Origin: an uncultured Atopobiaceae bacterium | GTDB taxonomy: Bacteria; Actinomycetota; Coriobacteriia; Coriobacteriales; Atopobiaceae | Direction of reading: 5' to 3' | NCBI GenBank assembly: GCA_944321515.1 | Contig: CALULO010000002.1 | Coordinates: 1 to 39,162, forward strand | DNA: 39,162 nucleotides | Shown here: piece by piece, positions 7,117 to 15,960 of the stretch | How the letters are laid out: every line of letters begins with the position of its first letter | How positions within the stretch are numbered: the stretch's first letter is position 1 | Program-made: the position numbers and the translations under genes | Notes under the pieces: model-generated | Told to the model about the DNA's origin: nothing | What the model saw: the letters and a program-made list of their open reading frames with translations, nothing else | The model's database searches: none

Positions 7117-9804
7117 ATGAAGTACTGGAGCCTTCCCGCAGAGGAGACCCTGGCACAGCTCGCCGTGAATCTCGATTGCGGCCTGACGGGCGCGGACGCC
7201 GCCGCTCGCCTGTCCGAGCACGGGCCCAACGCCTACCAGCAGGCCAAGCCCGAGAGCGTGGCGTCAATGGTGCTGCGCCAGTTCAAGGACGTGGCCAACC
7301 TCATCCTGGTCATCGCGGCCGCGCTCTCGCTGGCCCTTGCCGTCCGCGAGGGGCACGGCTACCTGGAGCCCATCGTCATCTTCGCCGTCATCGCGCTCAA
7401 CGTCATACTGGCCGTCACGCAGGAGCGTGGCGCCGAGCGTGCGCTCGAGGCCCTGAGGAACCTCAACAGCCCCACCTGTCTCGTGCTGCGCGACGGCGCG
7501 CGCGTTGAGGTGGACACCGCTGACGTGGTGCCCGGCGACATCCTGCTCCTCAAGACGGGCGACCTTGTGGCGGCCGACGCGCGCCTCGTGGACGCGACCG
7601 CGCTCCTGGTGGACGAGTCCTCGCTCACCGGGGAGTCTGAGCCCGCCGAGAAGGACGCCGCCGCGGCGGTGGAGGAGGACGCCGCCATCGGCGACCGCTC
7701 CAACATGGTCTTCTCGGGCTGCCTGGTCACCGCCGGCACCGCCCGTGCCGTGGTCACCGCAACCGGCATGTCCACCGAGATGGGCAAGATCGCTGGCTAC
7801 CTCAACGACACCCAGAAGCTCCAGACCCCGCTGCAGCGCCGCCTCAACCGCGTGAGCCGCTCCGTCAGCGCCATCGCTGCGGCTGCAGCCGTTGCGCTGC
7901 TCATCACGGGCCTGCAGCAGGGCGAGGAGTTCTGGGCCATGATGCTCGCCGCCGTGTCCCTCGCGGTGGCGGCCGTGCCGGAGACGCTGCAGCTCATCGT
8001 CACGCTCACGCTCACGCAGGGCATCAAGAACATGGTGGACAAGCACGCCCTCATCCGGCGCCTCCCCGCCGTGGAGACGCTTGGGTCCACCTCCGTCATC
8101 TGCTCGGACAAGACGGGCACGCTCACGCAGAACCGCATGAGTGTCCGTCGCCTGTGGACGCCCGGAGAGCCCGTGTGCGCGCTTGGTGACGCGGAGCTGC
8201 CGGAGGGCCGCGCGCTCGACCTGCTGCGGCGCTTTGCCCTGGCCAGCAACGCCACGGTGGAGCCGGACGGCGAGGGCGGCGAGAGGATCGTGGGCGACGC
8301 CTCGGAGAGCGCCATCGTGCGCCTGCTTGCGGCCTGCGGGCAGACCCGCGCCGACCTGGAGGAGGGGCTGCCGCGCGTGGGCGAGGTCCCGTTCTCGTCC
8401 GAGCGCAAGATGATGACGAGCGTCCATGCCATGCCCGACGGCCGCTACCTCGTTCTCTCCAAGGGCGCCGTCGACCGCCTGCCCTTTGGCGAGCAGGCCG
8501 CGGCGCTGCAAAGCGAGCTCGATGCCGTGCACGATTCCTTTGCCGAGGACGCGCTGCGCGTGATGGCGCTCGGCAGCCGCGTGGTGGACGAGCTGCCCGC
8601 AAGCGGCGAGCTCGCGGAGCTTGAGCATGACCTCGTCTTCGAAGGACTCGTGGGCCTCATCGACCCGCCGCGTCCCGAGGCCGCCGAGGCCATCGCCACG
8701 GCGCGGCGCGCGGGCGTCCGCACGGTCATGATCACGGGCGACCACGCGGCCACGGCCGGCGCCATCGCCCGGCAGATCGGGCTGCTCGGCGCACACGGCC
8801 ACGTGGTCACCGGTCGCGAGCTCGCCGCCATGTCCGACGAGGAGCTCGTGGAGAACGTGCGCGACTTCTCCGTGTACGCCCGCGTCTCGCCGGAGGACAA
8901 GATCCGCATCGTGGAGGCCTGGCAGGAGCAGGGCGAGGTCGTTGCCATGACCGGCGACGGCGTGAACGACGCCCCCGCGCTCAAGGCCGCCGACGTGGGC
9001 GTGGCCATGGGCCAGTCCGGCACCGAGGTGGCCAAGGCCGCGGCTGACATGGTCCTCACGGACGACAACTTCGCGACCATCGTGGAAGCGGTGCGCGAGG
9101 GCCGCAACGTCTTCTCCAACATCAAGCGCACGGTCTACTTCCTGTTGGCGTGCAACCTCTCGGAGATCGTCATCATGCTCGGGGCGCAGCTCGCCGGATG
9201 GGGAACGCCGCTCACCCCGGTCATGCTGCTGCTCGTCAACGTGCTCGGCGACGGCATCCCCGGCCTCAACCTCGCGCGCGACCGGTCCGACGAGCGCATC
9301 ATGGCCCGCAAGTCCATCGGGCGAACGGAGAGCTTCTTCGCCGGCGGGATCGCTCGCGTCATCGGGCAGCAGACGGTGGCCTTCTCCGTGGTGGGTCTTC
9401 TCGCCTTCTGGCTCGGCACGTTTGCGTGGCTGCCGGGCGGGGAGGGCCCGTCCCTGGAGGCGGGTCAGACGATGTGCTTCCTCGTGGTGGCGTTCACGAG
9501 CGTGCTGCACGTCTTCACGGTGCGCTCGCGCGGTTCCGTCTTCCGTCGCTCGGTGCGTGACAACATGCCGCTGGTGTGGAGCGCGCTGGGCGTGATGGTG
9601 GCGTTCTCCGCGCTCGTGCTGGTGGAGCCGGTCGGGGCGATCTTCGGCCTGGCGCCCATCGGCCCGGTGAGCTGGGTTGTCTCGCTGCTGCTGGCGGTGC
9701 TGCCGACGTTCGTGGCCGAGCTGTTCAAGCTCTGGGACAACCACCGCGAGACCCTGCTCTACCGCCTGCGCCTCGTTCACCACGAGAACCGCGGCGACGA
9801 GTAG
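7117..9804 (+). CDS. P-type cation-transporting ATPase (P2 type, probably Ca2+)
   Basis: This 895-aa integral membrane pump couples ATP hydrolysis to cation transport. In order: an N-terminal cation-ATPase domain, the actuator loop with TGES (residue ~171), the phosphorylation motif DKTGTLT (Asp331), a nucleotide-binding domain, and the hinge motif TGDGVNDAPALKAAD (from ~612). M1-M4 precede the phosphorylation domain and six hydrophobic helices follow the hinge. Length and order fit P2A/P2B Ca2+ pumps. The ion-site motifs differ from SERCA: M4 reads VPETL instead of IPEGL, and M6 reads VNVLGDGIPGLNL. Calcium is therefore the best guess, not certain. ATG 7117 follows AGAGGATC. The stop codon overlaps a 24-bp palindrome made of two facing copies of the dispersed 11-mer. 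Confidence 0.9.
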   Translation: MKYWSLPAEETLAQLAVNLDCGLTGADAAARLSEHGPNAYQQAKPESVASMVLRQFKDVANLILVIAAALSLALAVREGHGYLEPIVIFAVIALNVILAVTQERGAERALEALRNLNSPTCLVLRDGARVEVDTADVVPGDILLLKTGDLVAADARLVDATALLVDESSLTGESEPAEKDAAAAVEEDAAIGDRSNMVFSGCLVTAGTARAVVTATGMSTEMGKIAGYLNDTQKLQTPLQRRLNRVSRSVSAIAAAAAVALLITGLQQGEEFWAMMLAAVSLAVAAVPETLQLIVTLTLTQGIKNMVDKHALIRRLPAVETLGSTSVICSDKTGTLTQNRMSVRRLWTPGEPVCALGDAELPEGRALDLLRRFALASNATVEPDGEGGERIVGDASESAIVRLLAACGQTRADLEEGLPRVGEVPFSSERKMMTSVHAMPDGRYLVLSKGAVDRLPFGEQAAALQSELDAVHDSFAEDALRVMALGSRVVDELPASGELAELEHDLVFEGLVGLIDPPRPEAAEAIATARRAGVRTVMITGDHAATAGAIARQIGLLGAHGHVVTGRELAAMSDEELVENVRDFSVYARVSPEDKIRIVEAWQEQGEVVAMTGDGVNDAPALKAADVGVAMGQSGTEVAKAAADMVLTDDNFATIVEAVREGRNVFSNIKRTVYFLLACNLSEIVIMLGAQLAGWGTPLTPVMLLLVNVLGDGIPGLNLARDRSDERIMARKSIGRTESFFAGGIARVIGQQTVAFSVVGLLAFWLGTFAWLPGGEGPSLEAGQTMCFLVVAFTSVLHVFTVRSRGSVFRRSVRDNMPLVWSALGVMVAFSALVLVEPVGAIFGLAPIGPVSWVVSLLLAVLPTFVAELFKLWDNHRETLLYRLRLVHHENRGDE

Positions 9805-9827
9805 GCGAGAAGGACGTTCTTCTCGCC
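9804..9827. repeat. palindrome of two head-to-head copies of the dispersed 11-mer
   Basis: GGCGAGAAGGAC is followed directly by GTTCTTCTCGCC, making a near-perfect 24-bp palindrome that begins at the last base of the ATPase stop codon. The right half is an exact match to the 11-mer (reverse orientation); the left half differs by one base. It could serve as a small terminator. Confidence 0.8.
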
Positions 9828-9857
9828 GGGTCTGCCGTCCCCTTGTCTGCCCCTCCC

Positions 9858-9888
9858 GGCCCGCCGTGCCCTCCTGGTGCGGCGGGCC
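9858..9888 (+). terminator. hairpin downstream of the P-type ATPase
   Basis: GGCCCGCCG (9858-9866) pairs with CGGCGGGCC (9880-9888) around a 13-base loop. The downstream tract (TACTTGTG) is a poor U-run, so termination strength is uncertain. Confidence 0.5.
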
Positions 9889-9960
9889 TACTTGTGGGCT
9901 GGGCTTGCGTGTCGGCCCGCCCCGTCTCGCCCACACTCTGCCCCGTCTGCGCTCTACCCC

Positions 9961-10068
9961 GCGCTTCGCCAAGTGTATTCCGCCCAACGGGGAAACGGCT
10001 CCAAGTGCGTTCTGCTGGCGGCGAAATGCCGTTGAGTGCGTTCTGCCGGAATACACTTGGCGAAGCGC
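9961..10068. repeat. 108-bp foldback element with 22-bp perfect terminal inverted repeats
   Basis: The 392-bp gap between the ATPase and the AlbA-domain gene holds no gene but contains this element. Bases 9961-9982 are the exact reverse complement of 10047-10068. Inside, AGTGCGTTCTGC occurs twice in direct orientation (10004-10015 and 10035-10046), and both copies resemble the arms (CAAGTGTATTCCG). There is no ORF inside. It looks like a non-autonomous MITE- or REP-type element; the flanks show no obvious target duplication. Confidence 0.75.
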
Positions 10069-10196
10069 CGGGCGCGGGGCCGCGCGGGAGTGGGAGGCTG
10101 CGGGAACGCGGGGCCTCGCGGGAACGCGGGGCCGTGCGGGGGCGCAGAGCGGCGCGCGCGGGCATGCGGGTATGAGGAGCCGGCCGGAGGTGCCCC

Positions 10197-11447
10197 CTAC
10201 GTGCGGAGCAGGGCGTCCACGAGGTCGTTGTCCTCCTTGCTGGGCGAGCCGAGCGGCAGGCCGCAGGCCTCGAAGAAGTGGCTGCCGGCAAACTGGCGCG
10301 CGCGGAACGTGTCGTGGGCGCCGTCGTCCAGGTAGCGCACGCGCGAGAGGCAGTCGGTCGTGGCGCAGTAGAGGACGCCGTGGTGCTCGGCATAGGCGAG
10401 GTAGGTCTCGTCGTCCGACCAGAGGGTGACGCCGGCCATGTTCTCCAGCTCGTACGCGACCGCGTACTCGGTCCAGGGAATCCCCCTGACGCGCACGTAC
10501 CGGTCAAGCAGCGAGGCCATCTGCGTCACGCGGCGCATCGTCGCGGGGGCGTCGATGAGACGCGCCCCGGCCGCCGGTGGGAAGAGCGCCCGACGCGTCA
10601 TCGTGCCCAGGGCCCGCTCGCGCTCCGTGCCCTCAAGCAGCACCGCCGGCACGGAGAGCTTCATCGACTCGCTTGGGAAGAGCTCGATCGCCGAGTGCGC
10701 CACCACGGTCTCGTCCGGCGCCGGGGTCCGAAAAACCAGGCTGTCGTGCGCGTGCTGCACGCGACAGGCAAGGCCCTGCTGGGAGAACGCCTCGCGCATG
10801 GCGGCGGCGTTGGCGTTGATGCGCTCGCGCGTGGCGCCGTCGTCCCCGGAGCGACCCATCCGGAACAGGTAGAGGTTGAAGAGCGGCAGGTTGCCGGGGG
10901 CGGTCTCGGCCATCGGGTAGTGGACGGTTCGCTTGCAGAAGGCGCGCACCTCAAGGCGCCGGCGGGTGGCCTTGTCGTAGAGGTCCACGAGCGCGGTGCC
11001 CGCCGCCGGGCCGGACGTCGAGCCCTCGCGAATCTCCACCACGCCGTCGGCCACGTAGGGCGGGAAGTCGCCCTCGAAGACCTCCACTAGAACGACGCCC
11101 TGGTCAGGAGCGGTGGGGTCGGGGACGAAGCGGGCGTCGAAGCGCGGGGCGGGGGAGACGTGGCGCCGGCAGAGCTCGCCGATGGTCTGGCTTACGTCGG
11201 CGGTGGGCCTCGGCACCGGGCAGACGTCCTTCTCGGCGTCGGACACGCCGATCACGAGCCAGCCCCCGCGCGAGTTGGCGAACGAGGCCACGATCTTGGG
11301 GATCTTGCGGCGCACGCCCGGCGAGAAGGTCTGCTTGAACTCCAGGGCAAAGCCCTCCTCGAGGTCATGCAGCTGCTCGAGGTCCGCAAACGTGACGTCC
11401 GCGAGCGCCTTGGGCGCGCCCTGCTCGTCTCGGAAGGGGCTGAACAT
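10197..11447 (-). CDS. AlbA_2/Schlafen-type putative nucleic-acid-binding protein
   Basis: The 416-aa protein has an AlbA_2 domain at about residues 25-150: LEFKQTF, then KIVASFANSRGGWLVIGVSD, then a beta-rich part with VVLVEVFEG. The family name comes from a proposed DNA-binding domain related to Schlafen proteins; bacterial members are often annotated as regulators or defence-associated, without settled function. The remaining ~260 residues (from KRTVHYPMAE) match nothing I recognise and are probably a separate alpha/beta domain. ATG 11447 has GGGAGG upstream. The gene lies 217 bp downstream of helD on the same strand, but a repeat-rich gap separates them, so co-transcription is uncertain. 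Confidence 0.8.
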   Translation of the reverse strand: MFSPFRDEQGAPKALADVTFADLEQLHDLEEGFALEFKQTFSPGVRRKIPKIVASFANSRGGWLVIGVSDAEKDVCPVPRPTADVSQTIGELCRRHVSPAPRFDARFVPDPTAPDQGVVLVEVFEGDFPPYVADGVVEIREGSTSGPAAGTALVDLYDKATRRRLEVRAFCKRTVHYPMAETAPGNLPLFNLYLFRMGRSGDDGATRERINANAAAMREAFSQQGLACRVQHAHDSLVFRTPAPDETVVAHSAIELFPSESMKLSVPAVLLEGTERERALGTMTRRALFPPAAGARLIDAPATMRRVTQMASLLDRYVRVRGIPWTEYAVAYELENMAGVTLWSDDETYLAYAEHHGVLYCATTDCLSRVRYLDDGAHDTFRARQFAGSHFFEACGLPLGSPSKEDNDLVDALLRT

Positions 11448-11522
11448 GCGGGCCTCCCTCTGCCGCCGTGGCCTTTCCCGCAGTATACCCTCGGGCCGCG
11501 CGCCCCTGCCGGGCGTTCTCTG

Positions 11523-11566
11523 CCAGGCGCCTTTGCCGGGTGCCCGCTACTGACAGGGGCGCCTGG
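11523..11566. repeat. hairpin in the GC-rich gap between helD and the AlbA gene
   Basis: CCAGGCGCC (11523-11531) and GGCGCCTGG (11558-11566) form a perfect 9-bp inverted repeat. The surrounding 11480-11660 region is low-complexity DNA with recurrent GTTCTCTG and GGGCG-type words and no gene. It may attenuate transcription leaving helD (minus strand). Confidence 0.4.
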
Positions 11567-11664
11567 CCGGCGGCTCTGCTAGGCGGGCGCCCCTTGTCGG
11601 AGGGTGTTCTCTGTCGGGCGGGCGTCCCTCGCCGGGGAGCGCCCCCTTCCAGGCAGGGCGCCCG

Positions 11665-13785
11665 CTACCGTGCGCTCAGCAGCGGCGTGAGCTCGCCCTG
11701 GGCGAGCACGGTCACGCGGTGCATGGCGCGGGAGAGCGCGGTGTAGAGCCGCCTGCGCGCGAGCGGGGTGTCCGGGTAGACCTCGGCCTGCGCGTCCGGG
11801 ACGATCACGTGGTCGAACTCCAGGCCCTTGGCCACGCGCAGCGGCAGCAGCACCACGCCCTCGGCCGGGAGGTTCTTGTCGCCTCGGACCACCTGGGCGG
11901 CGTCGCCAAGCTGCTTGGAGAGCCAGCTCACGCGGGCGTCGCTCTCGGCCACCACAGCCGTGAGGCCGTCTCCGGGCTCGGCCACGGCCGCCCGCAGCGC
12001 TGCGAGGTAGTCGTCCTTCTCGGCGAACGCGCGGACGACGGGCTCCACGCCGGCGCGCTGCACCGAGGTCAGGCGCAGCTGCTCCTGCTTGTCCAGAAGG
12101 CTGGTGAAGAGCGCCGTGATCTCCGGCGAGGAGCGGTAGCTCGTGAGAAGGCGGCACTCGTCCACGCTGCCGTGGGTCTCGCGGAAGACCTCGGCGATCT
12201 GCGCGAAGCTCGCCGTGCCCTCGAAGATGGCCTGGTGCTCGTCTCCCAGCAGCAGGAAGTGCGCACGCGAGAAGAACCGTGCGAGCACCATGAGCTGGGC
12301 CTCCGTGTAGTCCTGCACCTCGTCGACCATGACGTAGCGGGCCGTGCGGTCGCCCACGCCGGTGAAGAGTAGGCGCAGCCACAGCCACTCGGTGGCCGAG
12401 AGCGCCTTCTGCCCCAGGATTCGCATGCCGATGCGGTCGAAGCGCAGCCAGGCAAGGCGCTCGATCTCGTCGTGGGCGCCCGCGAACCGTGCCTCGACGT
12501 AGCGCTTCGCGTAGCTGAGCGTCTCCTCGTCGTCGTCCGCCAGGATCGTCTCGCCGAAGATCTCCACCTGGCGCTCCACGTCCAGGCCGAGCATCTCCTC
12601 CTGGAGCTCGTCGCTCTTGGCCATCTGCGCGAGGCGGCGGTTGAGGCGGTCGTGCAGCTCCTCCTTGACGAGGGCCGTGAAGCGCGGCCCCACGTCGAAC
12701 TCCGCGAACTTCTCGACGGCGCTCTTGACCTGGCCCTGCTTGAGCAGCACCTCGTTGGCAAAGCGAATCTCGCGCAGGTCGTCAGGCTCCAGCTCCAGGG
12801 CGTGGGCTGCCTGCTCCATGCGGCGCAGGGTCTCCGGGGACGTGCCGAGGCCCAGGTCGCGCTCGCCGGCGCCCTGGGAGCTCACGAAGGCACGCCACGT
12901 GACCGTCTGCGGGTTGGCCTCGCCCATCGAGGGCAGCACGGTGTCGATGTAGCTCTCGAAGACGCTGTTGGGTGTGAAGAGCCAGACCTGGTCCGCGCTC
13001 AGCGTCTTGCGCTCGCGGTACAGCAGGAACGCGATGCGCTGCAGGAGCACGCTCGTCTTGCCCGAGCCCGCGATGCCGTTCACTAGCAGGACGGGCACGT
13101 CGTCGTGGCGGACCACCTCGTTCTGCTCGCGCTGGATGGTCGCGGTGATGTTCTGGAGCTTCTCGGAGTGGTGCTTCTTGAGGGCGGAGAGCAGCAGCGA
13201 GTCCTGGATCGCAACCGTGGTGTCGAAGTACATGTTGAGCTGGTCGCGCACGATGTCGAACTGCCGGCGCAGCGTGAGGTTGACGGTGCGGGTGCGACCG
13301 TCCACCATGTAGCTCGTGGGGCCCATCTCCTGGTTGTAGTAGGTCTCGGCGACCGGGGAGCGCCAGTCCACCACGAGGGGCCGGCTGCGCTCGTCGGTCA
13401 TGCCCGCGGCGCCGATGTAGACGTCGCGCGGCGGGCGGCCCGGGCGCATCTCAAGCGTGACCTTGGCGAAGTAGGGCTGCATGAGCAGCAGCATCACGCG
13501 ACGGAGCTTGTCCACGTTGAAGTCGTGGTACTGGTTGTAGGCGTCGATGACGGAGTTGAGCGTCTCGATGGCGGCGAGCGTCTCGATGGTCTCGTCGGCG
13601 CCGCCGAAGTCCAGGCGGACCTCCTCGCTCATCTCAATGAGGTCCTGCTTGGCGCCGGCGTGGTTGCTCTCCAGGTCCTCGGAGATCTCGTCGCGCATCT
13701 TGAGCAGCTTGTCGTAGAGCTCGGTGAGGTGGGACTGCTCCTGCTGGAAGACGGGGTCGTCGTGCTGGGCGCTCTGGTCGGACAT
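11665..13785 (-). CDS. helD: HelD-like RNA polymerase recycling helicase (UvrD superfamily)
   Basis: HelD proteins of Firmicutes and Actinobacteria use ATP to release stalled RNA polymerase from nucleic acid. This 706-aa protein has the diagnostic layout: an N-terminal coiled-coil arm (about residues 15-90), the HelD-specific block around residues 130-190 (YIGAAGMTDE, PLVVDWRSPVAETYY), Walker A GIAGSGKTS (Lys243), a long insertion, Walker B VMVDEVQDY (Asp488-Glu489) and a C-terminal SF1 helicase motif set ending YTALSRAMHRVTVL. ATG 13785 is preceded by AGGAGGAG; the ORF could extend upstream to 13926, but that part is not conserved-looking and overlaps the divergent gene's start. It is divergent from the DUF362 gene, with a 139-bp shared control region. 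Confidence 0.9.
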   Translation of the reverse strand: MSDQSAQHDDPVFQQEQSHLTELYDKLLKMRDEISEDLESNHAGAKQDLIEMSEEVRLDFGGADETIETLAAIETLNSVIDAYNQYHDFNVDKLRRVMLLLMQPYFAKVTLEMRPGRPPRDVYIGAAGMTDERSRPLVVDWRSPVAETYYNQEMGPTSYMVDGRTRTVNLTLRRQFDIVRDQLNMYFDTTVAIQDSLLLSALKKHHSEKLQNITATIQREQNEVVRHDDVPVLLVNGIAGSGKTSVLLQRIAFLLYRERKTLSADQVWLFTPNSVFESYIDTVLPSMGEANPQTVTWRAFVSSQGAGERDLGLGTSPETLRRMEQAAHALELEPDDLREIRFANEVLLKQGQVKSAVEKFAEFDVGPRFTALVKEELHDRLNRRLAQMAKSDELQEEMLGLDVERQVEIFGETILADDDEETLSYAKRYVEARFAGAHDEIERLAWLRFDRIGMRILGQKALSATEWLWLRLLFTGVGDRTARYVMVDEVQDYTEAQLMVLARFFSRAHFLLLGDEHQAIFEGTASFAQIAEVFRETHGSVDECRLLTSYRSSPEITALFTSLLDKQEQLRLTSVQRAGVEPVVRAFAEKDDYLAALRAAVAEPGDGLTAVVAESDARVSWLSKQLGDAAQVVRGDKNLPAEGVVLLPLRVAKGLEFDHVIVPDAQAEVYPDTPLARRRLYTALSRAMHRVTVLAQGELTPLLSAR

Positions 13786-13885
13786 GGTCTCCTCCTGACG
13801 TCCTGCCAAGAAATTCGAGTTAACAATGGTACGCCACCCCCGTCTCGGGAACAAGAAAAACAAGCGACGCGGCGTCTCTAAAGGG

Positions 13886-13891
13886 TACAAT
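13886..13891 (+). promoter_or_regulatory. -10 element for the DUF362 gene
   Basis: TACAAT lies about 34 bp before the DUF362 start, within the divergent intergenic region with helD. No good -35 is visible at 16-18 bp upstream. Confidence 0.45.
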
Positions 13892-13924
13892 GACCACAGG
13901 TCAACCCGCGGGCAAGGAGGCAGC

Positions 13925-14926
13925 ATGGCCGAGAAGAACCCCGTTCCCGGAACCGACGGCGAGAAGTACGTCCCCTACGAGGACCGCGATGGCAACGAGT
14001 CGATCGTCTACTTCACGCGCGACCTCTCCGCGGAGGGCCTGCGCCGCGCCTTCGAGGCGGTGGGCGGCAACATCGCCGGCAGGGTGGGCGTGAAGCTCCA
14101 CACCGGCGAGCAGCACGGCCCCAACATCCTCCCGCGCGACTGGGTGGCCGAGCTCCTGGCGGCAGACCTTCCCGGCGCGGCCATCGTGGAGACCAACACC
14201 TACTACGACGGCGACCGCTACACCACCGAGCAGCACCGCGAGACCCTGAGCGTCAACGGCTGGACCTTCGCGCCCGTGGACATCCTTGACGAGGAGGGGT
14301 GCACGCCCTTCCCCGTGGCGGGCGGCAAGTGGTTTGACACGGTGCATATGGGCTCGCACCTGGCCAACTACGACTCTTTGGTGGTGCTCACCCACTTCAA
14401 GGGCCACACGCAGGGCGGCTTCGGCGGCTCCGCCAAGAACATCGGCATCGGCTGCGCGGACGGGCGCGTGGGCAAGAAGGAGATCCACACCACCCCGGGC
14501 TCCGACGACATGTGGGACATCAAGAACGAGGAGTTCATGGAGAGGATGATGGAGAGCGCCAAGGCGGTGTGCGACCACTTTGGCAAGAGAATCACCTTCG
14601 TGAACGTGATGCGCAACATGTCCGTGAGCTGTGACTGCGAGGGCACGGCCGCCGCGCCCGTGGTGACGCCGAACGTGGGCATCATGGCCTCGACGGACAT
14701 CCTCGCGCTTGACCAGGCGTGCGTCGACGCCGTCTATGCCATGCGCGAGGAGGACCACCACGACCTCGTGGAGCGCATGGAGACGCGCCACGGCCTGCGC
14801 CAGCTCACCTACATGCGCGAGCTGGGCATGGGCAACTGGCGCTACGCCCTGCTCGACCTGGATGACGGCGGCGCGCGCATCACGGCGGCCGACGCCGTCG
14901 AGGGCGTCGTCCCGTTTGAGGGATAG
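13925..14926 (+). CDS. DUF362 domain protein
   Basis: The 333-aa protein matches the DUF362 family: VVLTHFKGHTQGGFGGSAKNIGIG near residue 160, a conserved SCDCEG segment near 240, and STDILALDQACVDAVY near 258. Some family members sit beside 4Fe-4S ferredoxin modules, but none is present here, and no activity is established for the stand-alone form. The paired cysteines (CDC) could hold a metal. ATG 13925 has AAGGAGG upstream. It converges with the nitroreductase; the 51-bp gap contains a near copy of the dispersed 11-mer (14953-14965) just past the stop codon. Confidence 0.85.
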   Translation: MAEKNPVPGTDGEKYVPYEDRDGNESIVYFTRDLSAEGLRRAFEAVGGNIAGRVGVKLHTGEQHGPNILPRDWVAELLAADLPGAAIVETNTYYDGDRYTTEQHRETLSVNGWTFAPVDILDEEGCTPFPVAGGKWFDTVHMGSHLANYDSLVVLTHFKGHTQGGFGGSAKNIGIGCADGRVGKKEIHTTPGSDDMWDIKNEEFMERMMESAKAVCDHFGKRITFVNVMRNMSVSCDCEGTAAAPVVTPNVGIMASTDILALDQACVDAVYAMREEDHHDLVERMETRHGLRQLTYMRELGMGNWRYALLDLDDGGARITAADAVEGVVPFEG

Positions 14927-14977
14927 GTCCCGAAGAGGGGGGCGGACAGCGAGGCGAGAAGGACCCGCCGCCCGCGT

Positions 14978-15499
14978 CTACAGGCGCGTGACGAGGTCGC
15001 TGACGTCCCGGCGCTGGAAGTGCTTGCCGGCGGGGCCGCCCTCCGGGGCGGGCGCGGGGTAGCCCAGCGGGAAGATGGCGATGAGGTCGCAGCCGGCCAT
15101 CTCGGGGAACGCCTCGGCCAGGGCGGGCGCGTCGAAGTGGCCCACCCACGTGGTTCCGAGGCCCAGGTCGTGCGCCGCGAGCATGACGTGGGTGGCCACG
15201 ATGCTGGCGTCGACGTCCGCGAAGTTGCGGCCGTCGTACTTGCGCACCCACGCCTCGTCGGCAACTGCGCCCACCACGATGAACGTATGCGCCCCGAAGC
15301 TGAAGCGCGTGCACGCCGCCAGGCGCGCCACGGCCTCCGGGCTCTGGACCACCCACGCGCGCCACGGCTGCTTGTCGACGGCGGTCGGCGCGGCGACGGC
15401 GGCCTCCAGAAGCGCGTCGATCTTCTCGCCCTCGACGGGCTGGTCGGTGAAGGCGCGGCAGGAGTAGCGCTCCCGTGCGAGCTCCAGGAAGTCGGTCAT
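14978..15499 (-). CDS. nitroreductase family flavoprotein
   Basis: This 173-aa protein is a small FMN-dependent nitroreductase-fold oxidoreductase. Seen: the N-terminal FMN-contact motif RYSCRAF, AAVAAPTAVDKQPWRAWVV near residue 38, and HVMLAAHDLGLGTTWVGHF near 110 with the C-terminal IFPLGYPAP motif. The length fits the short NAD(P)H:FMN type that works as a homodimer. The substrate cannot be read from the sequence; related proteins reduce nitroaromatics, quinones or flavins. ATG 15499 is preceded by GAGGAGCC. A divergent helicase gene starts 461 bp away. Confidence 0.88.
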   Translation of the reverse strand: MTDFLELARERYSCRAFTDQPVEGEKIDALLEAAVAAPTAVDKQPWRAWVVQSPEAVARLAACTRFSFGAHTFIVVGAVADEAWVRKYDGRNFADVDASIVATHVMLAAHDLGLGTTWVGHFDAPALAEAFPEMAGCDLIAIFPLGYPAPAPEGGPAGKHFQRRDVSDLVTRL

Positions 15500-15960
15500 G
15501 GTGGCTCCTCTCAGGTGGTCTTGCCTAGCTGCGTGACGGCGCGCGCCCGGCCGTGGCCGGGCCCCTACAGATGCCTACGAATATACTCCGACCTGGTCTG
15601 AGCTGCGCCTGACTGGCAGTCTGCGTGCGACGCGGCCTGCCTGTGGTTTGACGCGGTCGACGGGCGGGATGCCGCGGCGTCGAGAAAGCATGGAGGCCCG
15701 GGGCATGGCGCCCGGGCCTCGCGATGCAAGGGAGAGAACGTTCGCACCGGCCGAGCCGGGGGGGGAAAGGAGGGGGAGGGGACGCGGCCAGAGGATGGGA
15801 GCGCGCTTTCGTTCTCTCTTTCTGGCGCAAGGATATCGCTGCATGGTTGCCACACGGTGACTCTGGCGTAACCGGGCGGTTTTTCGTCACGTTCTGCGCT
15901 GCGCGCCGCTTGTGCCCCGCGCGGTAGAATGAGGGGCCGACAAACCCAAGGAGAAAACGC
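15500..15960. other. 461-bp intergenic region between the nitroreductase and helicase genes
   Basis: No gene is supported here. It contains a short hairpin (GCCCGGCC 15545-15552 with GGCCGGGC 15555-15562), a stronger one (AGGCCCGGG 15694-15702 with CCCGGGCCT 15711-15719) and a widely spaced inverted repeat (AGAGAACG 15733-15740, CGTTCTCT 15810-15817). A likely -10 for the helicase, TAGAAT, is at 15925-15930. Confidence 0.6.
15925..15930 (+). promoter_or_regulatory. -10 element for the helicase gene
   Basis: TAGAAT lies 30 bp upstream of the start codon, which would give a short leader containing the CAAGGAG ribosome-binding site. The -35 is not recognisable. Confidence 0.45.
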
